From positions 1 to 20,993 of the forward strand of contig JACUTP010000011.1 of NCBI GenBank assembly GCA_014859785.1: a stretch of DNA of 20,993 nt, given 5' to 3'. Under the pieces are notes generated by a model. The model was not told where the DNA came from. It ran no database searches and saw only the letters and a list, made by a program, of their open reading frames with translations. The translations under genes were made by a program, and so were the position numbers. Origin of the DNA: Candidatus Methanoperedentaceae archaeon. Lineage in GTDB: Archaea; Halobacteriota; Methanosarcinia; Methanosarcinales; Methanoperedenaceae. Each line of letters starts with the position of its first letter. Within the stretch, counting starts at the first letter, position 1. Of this stretch, positions 13,947-20,993 are shown in pieces.

Positions 13947-14680
13947 GACTTGAAAACAAAGTTGTAATTATTACAGGAGCAGGAAGCGGTATTGGTAAAG
14001 AGACTGCGATACTGTTTGCCAGAGAAGGAGCCAGAGTCGTTGTCGCCGATATGAATGAAAAGGCTGGCGAGGAGACAGTAGAAGATATCAGGAAAAATGG
14101 AGAGGGATTTTTTGTTAAATTGGATGTCTCCAGCAGGGAACAAACGAAACAGATGGTTAAAAGTACTCTGGAAAAATATGGTCGAATCGATGTACTGATA
14201 AATAATGCAGGCATTGTCCAGGATGCCTTTTTATCAAAAATGACTGAGGAACAGTGGGATAAGGTTATCGATGTCAATCTTAAAGGAGTTTTTAACTGCA
14301 CCCAGGCAGTGGTTGAAGTCATGATGAACCAGGGTAATGGGGTAATTATCAATACATCGTCGATCGTAGGACTCAACGGCAATGTCGGACAGGTCAATTA
14401 TGCTGCAACAAAAGCCGGTCTCATTGGTATGACAAAAACCCTGGCAAAGGAACTCGGTAAAAAAGGGATAAGGGTTAATGCGGTGGCGCCAGGATTTATT
14501 GCTACTCCGATGACCTCAAATGTACCTGAAAAAATCCTTGAAATGATGAAAGAAAAAACTCCATTGCGCAGGCTGGGTGAACCAAAAGATATTGCAAATG
14601 CATATTTATATCTTGCTTCAGACGAAGCAAACTTTGTAAATGGAGCTGTGCTCTGTGTGGATGGCGGATTAATAATTTGA
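13943..14680 (+). CDS. fabG: SDR reductase, probable (NADH) acetoacetyl-CoA reductase / FabG-like
   Basis: The 245-aa protein is a classical short-chain dehydrogenase of the FabG/PhaB type. It has the Rossmann motif TGAGSGIG (11-18), NNAG (87-90), and catalytic S140, Y153 and K157 (VNYAATKAG). D36 at the end of the second beta strand, together with Ser rather than Arg in the glycine motif, points to NAD(H) rather than NADP(H). The likely role is reduction of acetoacetyl-CoA to (R)-3-hydroxybutyryl-CoA for PhaC, or the reverse. It overlaps phaC by 4 nt, which supports the PHA assignment over fatty-acid synthesis, a pathway archaea lack. The substrate is inferred from context. Confidence 0.88.
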   Translation: MRLENKVVIITGAGSGIGKETAILFAREGARVVVADMNEKAGEETVEDIRKNGEGFFVKLDVSSREQTKQMVKSTLEKYGRIDVLINNAGIVQDAFLSKMTEEQWDKVIDVNLKGVFNCTQAVVEVMMNQGNGVIINTSSIVGLNGNVGQVNYAATKAGLIGMTKTLAKELGKKGIRVNAVAPGFIATPMTSNVPEKILEMMKEKTPLRRLGEPKDIANAYLYLASDEANFVNGAVLCVDGGLII

Positions 14681-14702
14681 GAGTTATAAATAGGGTGAAA
14701 AG

Positions 14703-15881
14703 ATGAATAATGTAGTTATTGTATCTGCAACAAGAACTGCAGTCGGGAAATTCGGGGGAACCCTGAAGGATTTCAGTCCCGGAAAGCTTGGTTCTGTTGT
14801 ATTGAAAGAAGCCCTAAAAAAGGTAAATGTTGAACATAGTGAAGTTGAAGAAGTTGTAATGGGAAATGTTCTATCAGCAGGTCATGGACAGAACGTGGCA
14901 AGACAGGCTGCAATCGGAGCGGGAATCCCAAAAGAGGTACCTTCCTTTTGCGTGAACAAGGTATGCGGCTCGGGATTGAAATCGGTTGTCCTGGGTGCTC
15001 AAGCTATTATGCTGGGTGATGCGGATGTTGTACTGGCAGGCGGCATGGAGTCCATGTCCATGGCTCCGTACGCACTGAAAAAAAACCGCTGGGGAGCAAA
15101 GATGGGCAACGATGAAGTTGTGGATTTAATGATATATGATGGGCTGTGGGATGTTTTTGGAAATTACCACATGGGAATAACGGCTGAGAACGTAGCAGAT
15201 AAATACAATGTTACCAGGGAAGATCAGGATGAATTCTCGGCAAAAAGCCAGAATAAAGCTGAAGCTGCAATCAAGGCTGGTAAGTTTAAAGAAGAGATAG
15301 TCCCGATAGCAGTTCCACAGCCAAAAGTTGAACCTGCTCTCTTTGATACAGATGAATTCCCCAGGTTCGGCACCACAAAAGAGACCCTTGCAAAACTAAA
15401 ACCAGCATTTAAAAAGGACGGGACGGTAACTGCAGGCAATGCTTCAGGAATTAATGATGGAGCCGCTTGTGTCCTTCTCATGTCCGAAGAAAAGGCAAAA
15501 GAAAAAGGGCTTTCGCCATTAGCGACCATCCAGAGTTATGGGTTCTGTGGAGTACACCCTGAAACAATGGGGATGGGTCCTGTTGGAGCAGCAAGAATTG
15601 CCATAGAACGTGCTGGTATTGCCGCAAGCAAACTGGACGTAATAGAACTCAATGAAGCCTTTGCATCACAGAGCATAGCAGTTAGCAGGGAACTGGACTT
15701 GAGCCCTGGCAAAGTTAATGTCAACGGCGGCGCCATAGCTCTCGGGCACCCCATAGGAGCCAGCGGTGCAAGGATACTGGTCACACTTCTGCATGAATTA
15801 CAAAGAAGAAAAGGTACATACGGTCTTGCAACCCTCTGTATCGGGGGAGGGCAGGGTATTGCCATGGTGGTAAAAAGGTAG
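14703..15881 (+). CDS. phaA: Acetyl-CoA acetyltransferase (beta-ketothiolase)
   Basis: The 392-aa protein is a thiolase that condenses two acetyl-CoA to acetoacetyl-CoA, or the reverse. Catalytic residues are C88 (VNKVCGSGLKSV), H349 (ALGHPIGASGAR) and C379 (CIGGGQG), almost at the numbers known for the Zoogloea PHA thiolase. It is a full-length bacterial-type biosynthetic thiolase (about 390 aa), unlike the archaeal mevalonate-pathway thiolase that works with HMG-CoA synthase and an OB-fold protein. SD GGGTGA (14693-14698) sets the ATG. It sits between two reductases in the PHA operon and supplies the first step. atoB would be an equally valid symbol. Confidence 0.93.
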   Translation: MNNVVIVSATRTAVGKFGGTLKDFSPGKLGSVVLKEALKKVNVEHSEVEEVVMGNVLSAGHGQNVARQAAIGAGIPKEVPSFCVNKVCGSGLKSVVLGAQAIMLGDADVVLAGGMESMSMAPYALKKNRWGAKMGNDEVVDLMIYDGLWDVFGNYHMGITAENVADKYNVTREDQDEFSAKSQNKAEAAIKAGKFKEEIVPIAVPQPKVEPALFDTDEFPRFGTTKETLAKLKPAFKKDGTVTAGNASGINDGAACVLLMSEEKAKEKGLSPLATIQSYGFCGVHPETMGMGPVGAARIAIERAGIAASKLDVIELNEAFASQSIAVSRELDLSPGKVNVNGGAIALGHPIGASGARILVTLLHELQRRKGTYGLATLCIGGGQGIAMVVKR

Positions 15882-15886
15882 ATAAT

Positions 15887-16738
15887 ATGGTAAATAAAGC
15901 AGGATTGGAAGGTAAAGTCGCCCTGGTTACCGGAAGTTCAAGGGGGATAGGTCACGCGATTGCACTGCGGCTGGCGGAAGACGGGGCGGATATTGCAATT
16001 AATTATCAGTCAACCAGGGACCAGGCTGGGAAGTTATCAAAGTTAATAGACCAGATGGGTATGATGGACGAAATCGATAGATTATCCCTGAAAATAGACC
16101 TGATGGAGACAAAGGAGAACGCTAAGGAAGTATCAGAGTTAATAGATTCTATGGGCAAGCATTCTATCATATGCCAGGCAAACGTCAATGACTTTGAGCA
16201 GGTGAAAAGGATGCGGGACCTGGTTGTCGATCAGTTCGGCAGAATAGATATCCTGGTCAATAACGCAGGAATAGTAAGGGACAAATCTTTTGTAAAAATG
16301 ACTCCCCAGATGTGGACGGAAGTGTTATCTGTGAACCTGGATGGAGCTTTCTACTGCACCAAAGCGGTCATAGAGGGTATGCTGGAGAGGAAGTATGGAA
16401 GAATTGTGAATATATCCTCGGTTATTGGGAGAATGGGCAACCGCGGACAGGCGAACTATGCAGCTTCAAAGGCAGGATTGATAGCCCTATCGCAAACGCT
16501 GGCAAAAGAATTTGCAGGCAAGGGTATAACTGTAAACGCTATTGCGCCTGGATTCATAGAAACGGATATGCTAAAATCGGTTCCTAAAGAAATAATGGGG
16601 AAAATCCTGGCACAGATACCTCTCGGAAGACTCGGTAAGCCGTCCGAGGTGGCAGGTGCGGTGTCATATCTGGTCTCAGAATACGGGGATTACATAACAG
16701 GGCAGGTAATAGATATTAATGGTGGATTATATATTTAA
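15887..16738 (+). CDS. fabG: SDR reductase, probable (NADPH) 3-oxoacyl-CoA reductase with internal duplication
   Basis: The 283-aa protein is a second FabG/PhaB-type SDR: TGSSRGIG (15-22), NNAG (125-128), S178, Y191 and K195, and the C-terminal YITGQVIDINGG. Arg in the glycine motif and NY instead of Asp after beta-2 favour NADP(H). It is about 35 residues longer than usual because the segment around helix C is duplicated: AGKLSKLIDQMG (47-58) recurs as AKEVSELIDSMG (79-90). The likely role is acetoacetyl-CoA reduction; the exact substrate is unknown. It is the last PHA-type gene, only 21 nt before etfB. Confidence 0.87.
   Translation: MVNKAGLEGKVALVTGSSRGIGHAIALRLAEDGADIAINYQSTRDQAGKLSKLIDQMGMMDEIDRLSLKIDLMETKENAKEVSELIDSMGKHSIICQANVNDFEQVKRMRDLVVDQFGRIDILVNNAGIVRDKSFVKMTPQMWTEVLSVNLDGAFYCTKAVIEGMLERKYGRIVNISSVIGRMGNRGQANYAASKAGLIALSQTLAKEFAGKGITVNAIAPGFIETDMLKSVPKEIMGKILAQIPLGRLGKPSEVAGAVSYLVSEYGDYITGQVIDINGGLYI
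16031..16156 (+). repeat. In-frame internal duplication in the second SDR gene
   Basis: Bases 16031-16060 and 16127-16156 are similar at DNA level, with the shared core TTAATAGA and a matching ATGGG end. The offset is 96 bp, which equals 32 codons and accounts for most of the extra protein length. Confidence 0.7.
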
Positions 16739-16759
16739 TTTTATTTATTGGAATGTTAA

Positions 16760-17572
16760 ATGTTAATTGTCACATGTATCAAACAGGTACCGGATACTTC
16801 ACAGGTCAAAGTTGACCCGGTTACAGGTACTTTGATCAGGGAGGGCGTGCCGTTTATCATAAATCCGTTTGATACTTACGCTTTAGAAGAAAGCTTGATA
16901 CTCAAAGAAAAACATGGGTTTCGCGTAGCAGTTATTTCAATGGGACCCCCTGATACAGAAGTCACTTTGCGAAAAGCGCTTTCACTTGGGGGCGATGAGG
17001 CTATACTATTGAGTGACAGGGCATTTGGTGGAGCGGATACCCTTGCAACCAGCATGGTCCTTGCCGAAGCCATCAAGAAACTTGGTAAGAAGGAAGAGGT
17101 TGCCATTGTAATTTGCGGCAGGCAGACCATTGATGGAGACACTGCGCAGGTGGGGCCTGGTATAGCCACTCGTTTAGGATATTCACAATTGACGCTGGTA
17201 GATCACATCTTCGATGTGGATATGAAAGCAAAAAAGATTAGAGTAAGGCGCAGACTGGAAGGAAGGCACGAAATAGTTGAGGCACCTCTTCCTGCGATGA
17301 TCGCTGTGCTTCGTGAAATAAACCGTCCACGCTATCCAAAAGTGCCAATGCGCCTTATGGCACAGGACGCGACAGTAACTTTGTGGAATAACAAAGAAAT
17401 GGGATTAAGGGAGGACACGATCGGACTCAAGGGTTCTGCTACGCAGGTGCGAAAGATCTTTTCCCCCCGGAGAGAAAGGGGCGAGATCATTGGTGATGGA
17501 GTGAAAAATCCACAGGCTTCTGCTCGATTATTGGTTGAAAGGCTTAAAGAAAAAAACATCCTGAATTTATAG
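16760..17572 (+). CDS. etfB: Electron transfer flavoprotein beta subunit
   Basis: The 270-aa protein is EtfB, the small subunit of the FAD-containing EtfAB dimer. Typical elements are CIKQVPDT near the N-terminus, VDPVTGTLIREGV, NPFDTYALEE, ISMGPP, DRAFGGADTLATS (86-98) and GRQTIDGDTAQVGPGIA (120-136). The MGPP and GADTLATS stretches closely resemble bifurcating EtfB proteins such as that of Acidaminococcus, in which this subunit binds NADH and the bifurcating FAD. That suggests, but does not prove, bifurcation here. No clear SD precedes ATG 16760. It is followed by etfA after 31 nt and preceded by PHA genes, with no acyl-CoA dehydrogenase in the window. Confidence 0.93.
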   Translation: MLIVTCIKQVPDTSQVKVDPVTGTLIREGVPFIINPFDTYALEESLILKEKHGFRVAVISMGPPDTEVTLRKALSLGGDEAILLSDRAFGGADTLATSMVLAEAIKKLGKKEEVAIVICGRQTIDGDTAQVGPGIATRLGYSQLTLVDHIFDVDMKAKKIRVRRRLEGRHEIVEAPLPAMIAVLREINRPRYPKVPMRLMAQDATVTLWNNKEMGLREDTIGLKGSATQVRKIFSPRRERGEIIGDGVKNPQASARLLVERLKEKNILNL

Positions 17573-17603
17573 AGATAATCGGGTTAAATATAGGCACAAG
17601 CTT

Positions 17604-18953
17604 ATGGAAGAAAAGAAAAAGATAGGCAAACCCCGCGGTGTAGCTCAACTTATTCCGGATAAATGCATAGCCTGTGGCGCTCGTTGCCAGAGTTCATGCC
17701 CGGAAGATGCGATAGAAATGAACAATAAGGGTGAGCCGATCATCAATATTGAAAAATGCATCGGATGTCGAAGATGTGTAAAGGTTTGCCCTGCAGACGC
17801 CCTTGAGATGTTTTATACATCGGAAGAAAAAAAGCTCCTTCTGGAAATAGCTGCATCTTCAAGCGGACCAGACACAAAACAGGTAAGCATCGAGGAAGCA
17901 ACAGCAAAAGCAGAGACCAAAGAATACAAAGGGGTGTGGGTTTTTGTAGAGCATGCCGAAGGTGAACCTGCTGCGGTTTCATGGGAATTACTGGGTGCTG
18001 GTGCGAAATTGGCTAAATCTCTTGGTGTGGAATTATGCTCTGTGGTCATAGGGGATAAAGTTGAAGATCTTTGCAAGGAGTCTTTTGCGTATGGTGCTTC
18101 CCGTGTTTATTTAATAGATGCTCCTGTATTTCATTATTATCGAACCGAGACTTATAATAAAGCTATCTGTTATCTGGTAAATAAATATAAATCAGAGATA
18201 TTATTAATGGGTGCAACAGGTACGGGAAGAGACCTTGCAGGTGCGGTCGCTACTAAACTCAATACCGGTCTGACTGCTGATTGTACCAGTCTTGATGTGG
18301 ATGACAGGGGGAATTTATTGCAGACTCGCCCAGCCTTTGGCGGAAATATAATGGCGACCATTTTCACTGAGCACACAAGACCGCAAATGTCTACTGTAAG
18401 ACCGCATGTGATGATGTTACCCCGTAAGGTTACCTCGCGCAAGGGGGAGATAGTTCGCGAGTCTTTTTCGATCAAAGAAGAAGATGTTGACGTAAAAGTG
18501 CTTGAGGTTATCAAAGATAAAGGGTCTGGATGTGACCTTGCAGCAGCAGAAGTTATAGTTTCCGGAGGCAGAGGAATGCAGGGGAGTGAGAATTTCGGAA
18601 TGTTGCAGCATCTGGCTGACGAGCTTGGAGGTGTTGTGGGTTGTTCGCGCGCTGTCGTGGAAGCAGGATGGATGGGTGCAGAACGCCAGGTTGGACAGAC
18701 AGGCAAAACTGTGAGACCTAAAATTTATATCGCATGCGGCATCAGTGGCGCTATTCAGCACCTGGTTGGCATGCAAAGTTCGGATGTCATAATCGCCATC
18801 AACCATGATAAAAATGCACCGATTTTTGAGGTTGCTACCTATGGGATTGTGGGTGATGTATTCCAGGTAGTACCAGCCATTCTCAATAATATACGGGAAT
18901 TACGTGCCGGCAATACATGTTCTGTATCAGAACAGATAACAGGGAAGGAGTAA
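17604..18953 (+). CDS. etfA: Electron transfer flavoprotein alpha subunit with N-terminal ferredoxin domain
   Basis: The 449-aa protein is EtfA fused to an N-terminal two-cluster ferredoxin domain. The clusters are C21-x2-C24-x3-C28-x3-C32-P (one residue longer than canonical between the second and third Cys) and the canonical C52-x2-C55-x2-C58-x3-C62-P. Residues about 108-300 form the EtfA N-terminal domain. The C-terminal FAD domain (about 315-430) is classical: VGQTGKTVRPKIYIACGISG, GAIQH and INHDKNAPIFEVATYGIVGD. It forms a dimer with the upstream EtfB and probably passes electrons to the membrane protein encoded 3 nt downstream. Ferredoxin-fused EtfA is known in anaerobes that use bifurcating or complex Etf systems. 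No good SD is seen. Confidence 0.94.
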   Translation: MEEKKKIGKPRGVAQLIPDKCIACGARCQSSCPEDAIEMNNKGEPIINIEKCIGCRRCVKVCPADALEMFYTSEEKKLLLEIAASSSGPDTKQVSIEEATAKAETKEYKGVWVFVEHAEGEPAAVSWELLGAGAKLAKSLGVELCSVVIGDKVEDLCKESFAYGASRVYLIDAPVFHYYRTETYNKAICYLVNKYKSEILLMGATGTGRDLAGAVATKLNTGLTADCTSLDVDDRGNLLQTRPAFGGNIMATIFTEHTRPQMSTVRPHVMMLPRKVTSRKGEIVRESFSIKEEDVDVKVLEVIKDKGSGCDLAAAEVIVSGGRGMQGSENFGMLQHLADELGGVVGCSRAVVEAGWMGAERQVGQTGKTVRPKIYIACGISGAIQHLVGMQSSDVIIAINHDKNAPIFEVATYGIVGDVFQVVPAILNNIRELRAGNTCSVSEQITGKE

Positions 18954-18956
18954 GTT

Positions 18957-20930
18957 ATGTCATTTAACATCAGTACAATTGTTTTTGCAGCTGCTATTGC
19001 GCTTTTTTGCTGGAGCTGCTACAGGCGCTTTCGCTTAGTATTCCTGGGAAGGAAAGAAAACCGTTCCAATGATATTGTTATGCGTCTCCGGAACGTACTG
19101 TATTACGCCTTTGGTCAGAGATGTACTGTTTCCCACGGATACCGCTTTGGCTGGAACCATCTTGTTCTTTTCTGGTCTTTCATGATATTATTGATAGCCA
19201 ATACAGAATTCCTGCTTGAGGGCATGTTCCCGGATTCCATCAGCTTCTCGCTTCTGCCCGCCGGCGTGTACCATCCATTGGCAGTTTTAATTGAGGTCGC
19301 ATCAGTTCTTGCCCTGCTGGCTGTGTGCATTGCTATCTTTCGCCGCCTGACCTTCCCGCCACCGTATATTGAAGCGCGAAGCAAAGACGCTTTTATTATT
19401 ATCGGGCTTATTGCTTTGCTTATGGTCGCCTTTTTCGGTTTACATGCCGGTGAGATAGCTCTGGGTATTGAAGACGCAGCTTCTTACATGCCAGTGTCAA
19501 CATTCGTGGCTTCCACTTTTTTTTCGAATGTTCAGACAGAAAACCTGACCGGATATGTTGACGTTTTCTGGTGGCTCCATGCCATTGTGCTGATGGGTTT
19601 CCTGAATTATCTGCCTTACAGCAAGCACATGCATATCCTGACCGGTATTCCAAATGTATTTTTCAGAAGCCTCACTAAGGTCAATACCCAGCCCCGGGAA
19701 GAGTTCAAAAAGGGCAATACATTCGGTGTGGGGCAGGTTAACCAATTTACCTGGAAAGGTCTGTTTGACTCTTATTCATGTACCGAATGCGGTCGCTGCT
19801 CTGATAATTGTCCAGCCACCTTCACAGGTAAGACGTTAAACCCGCGGCTTGTTATCCATGATATAAAGGTCAATTTATTGGAAAATGGCACGCTGATAAC
19901 TAATAAAAAGGAACCTGTATTGCCATTGATAGGTGCTGGTAAGGAAGGCAGTGTTGCTGAAGAAGTTCTCTGGGCATGCACAACCTGTGGAGCATGTATG
20001 GAAGTATGTCCTGTGTCTATTGAACATGTGCCACGGATCGTTGAAATGCGACGTAAACTTGTAGAGATGGACGCAAAATTCCCGGAAGAATTACTGTCAC
20101 TTTTTGAAAATATGGAACAGCGCAGTAATCCGTGGGGCATTGTGCCGGGGGATCGTGCTAAATGGGCAGTAGAAGCTGATGTTAAAACATTTGAGTCTGG
20201 AAAAACCGAATACCTGTTTTATGTGGGATGTTTTGGCGCTTTCGATGCCCGCAGCAGAAAAGTGTCAATTGCTATTTCTAAAATCCTTAATGCCAGTGGT
20301 ATTTCCTGGGGTATCCTGGGAAAAGATGAGTTGTGCTGCGGTGATAGCCTGCGCCGGCTGGGTAATGAATTTGTTTTTGACCACATGGCTCTGGAGAATA
20401 TCAGGATATTTAAAGAAAAAGGTATTAAGAAAATTATTACCCAGTGCCCGCATTGCTATAATACACTGAAGAATGATTATCACCAGTATGGGATTGATAT
20501 TGAGGTAAGCCATCAAACCGAATTTATCAATGAATTGATCAAATCAGGTAAGCTAAAGTTGAATGGGGCGAAATATCCTGGAAATCTCGTGTTTCATGAT
20601 TCGTGTTATCTTGGACGATATAATGGGACATATGAAGCCCCACGAAATATTATTGCATCGGTTACTGGAAAAGCGCCGATCGATATGGAACGTCACAATG
20701 ACATGTCTTTTTGCGGTGGCGCCGGAGGAGGACGAATGTGGATGGCGGAAAGTGGCAAACGTATCAATGCAGCTCGTGTCGATGAAGCTATGACGAAAGA
20801 TCCGAGAACGATTTGCGTATGCTGCCCTTACTGCATGACCATGTTTGAAGATGGTTTAAAAGCCAAAAAAGCAGATGATAGGGTGCAGGTACTGGATCTG
20901 GCTGAGATAGTAAGTGGGGCATTGAAATAA
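18957..20930 (+). CDS. Membrane Fe-S oxidoreductase, Etf:quinone oxidoreductase (EMO-like, NarI/HdrD fusion)
   Basis: The 657-aa protein fuses a NarI-like membrane domain to an HdrD-like soluble part. About five hydrophobic helices lie in the first 230 residues (near 4-22, 69-90, 107-130, 145-168, 203-222), with His candidates for heme b (68, 106, 163, 208). A ferredoxin domain has two [4Fe-4S] motifs (C275, C278, C281, C285-P; C341, C344, C347, C351-P), followed by two CCG domains: C425, C460-C461-G, C497-x2-C500; and C550, C586-G, C622-C623, C626. In the second, the expected CCG reads FCGGAGGG. The architecture matches the Etf:(methyl)menaquinone oxidoreductase of anaerobic bacteria. The strong SD GGAAGGAG (18943-18950) and the position 3 nt after etfA support transfer of Etf electrons to the quinone pool. 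Confidence 0.9.
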   Translation: MSFNISTIVFAAAIALFCWSCYRRFRLVFLGRKENRSNDIVMRLRNVLYYAFGQRCTVSHGYRFGWNHLVLFWSFMILLIANTEFLLEGMFPDSISFSLLPAGVYHPLAVLIEVASVLALLAVCIAIFRRLTFPPPYIEARSKDAFIIIGLIALLMVAFFGLHAGEIALGIEDAASYMPVSTFVASTFFSNVQTENLTGYVDVFWWLHAIVLMGFLNYLPYSKHMHILTGIPNVFFRSLTKVNTQPREEFKKGNTFGVGQVNQFTWKGLFDSYSCTECGRCSDNCPATFTGKTLNPRLVIHDIKVNLLENGTLITNKKEPVLPLIGAGKEGSVAEEVLWACTTCGACMEVCPVSIEHVPRIVEMRRKLVEMDAKFPEELLSLFENMEQRSNPWGIVPGDRAKWAVEADVKTFESGKTEYLFYVGCFGAFDARSRKVSIAISKILNASGISWGILGKDELCCGDSLRRLGNEFVFDHMALENIRIFKEKGIKKIITQCPHCYNTLKNDYHQYGIDIEVSHQTEFINELIKSGKLKLNGAKYPGNLVFHDSCYLGRYNGTYEAPRNIIASVTGKAPIDMERHNDMSFCGGAGGGRMWMAESGKRINAARVDEAMTKDPRTICVCCPYCMTMFEDGLKAKKADDRVQVLDLAEIVSGALK

Positions 20931-20960
20931 CAAAAGGAGGGGCTTCCGGAAATAATTTCA

Positions 20961-20993
20961 ATGCCAATTCTAATGAGATTTTTTGCAGCAGCT
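20961..20993 (+). CDS. Start of a downstream CDS (truncated by the window), possibly MoaD/ThiS-like
   Basis: ATG 20961 opens a frame MPILMRFFAAA that runs to the window end. The hydrophobic start followed by RFFAAA is reminiscent of MoaD-type sulfur carriers, but eleven residues cannot settle it. The strong SD AAAGGAGGGG (20933-20942) lies about 18 nt upstream, farther than ideal, so the true start may differ. Confidence 0.4.
   Translation, partial: MPILMRFFAAA

Overview
The window looks like the chromosome of a euryarchaeon. It carries an archaeal ribosomal stalk operon (L1, L10/P0 and an acidic archaeal L12), T-rich archaeal-style terminators, BRE/TATA-type promoters and SD sites such as GGTGA and GGAGG. 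One site exactly matches the archaeal nitrogen-repressor (NrpR) operator, GGAA-N6-TTCC. Class III PHA synthesis genes together with NuoEF-type proteins, Etf and a membrane Etf:quinone oxidoreductase point to a Methanosarcinales relative. The ANME-2d / 'Ca. Methanoperedens' lineage, which is reported to make PHA and to use menaquinone, is my best guess. This is inference from gene content only.

Layout. 1-2200: end of an unidentified gene, then rpl1-rpl10-rpl12 (+). 2390-3979 (-): an FMN-dependent glutamate-synthase-domain protein whose promoter carries the NrpR-like operator. 3980-4372: divergent intergenic region with promoters for both sides and a roughly 215-nt leader for the next operon. 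4373-9066 (+): nuoE, nuoF, a HoxU/NuoG-N-terminus-like Fe-S protein, a 24-codon mini-ORF and a second glutamate-synthase-domain paralog, closed by a stem-loop/T-tract terminator. The diaphorase module has the architecture of HydCB plus the N-terminal part of HydA, but glutamate synthase stands where the hydrogenase domain would be. 9067-9337: terminator, candidate promoters and a leader with two hairpins. 9338-20930 (+): one long, tightly packed gene run: an 84-aa unknown, two multi-repeat PhaE-like proteins, phaE, phaC, an SDR reductase, a thiolase, a second SDR reductase, etfB, etfA with a ferredoxin domain, and a NarI/HdrD-like membrane Fe-S protein. The last 33 bases probably begin another gene.

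How the genes may work together. Thiolase and the SDR reductases make (R)-3-hydroxybutyryl-CoA, and PhaC/PhaE polymerise it. The two large repeat proteins, built from the same YKEFY-x2-W module seen in the small PhaE, are candidates for granule-associated or synthase-organising proteins. The co-directional EtfBA plus membrane oxidoreductase would link acyl-CoA or NADH oxidation to the quinone pool. The upstream module may couple NAD(P)H (and possibly ferredoxin) to glutamate synthesis. The two most notable systems are the expanded PhaE-repeat family inside a PHA/Etf operon, and the NuoEF-HoxU-glutamate synthase module with its NrpR-type operator nearby.
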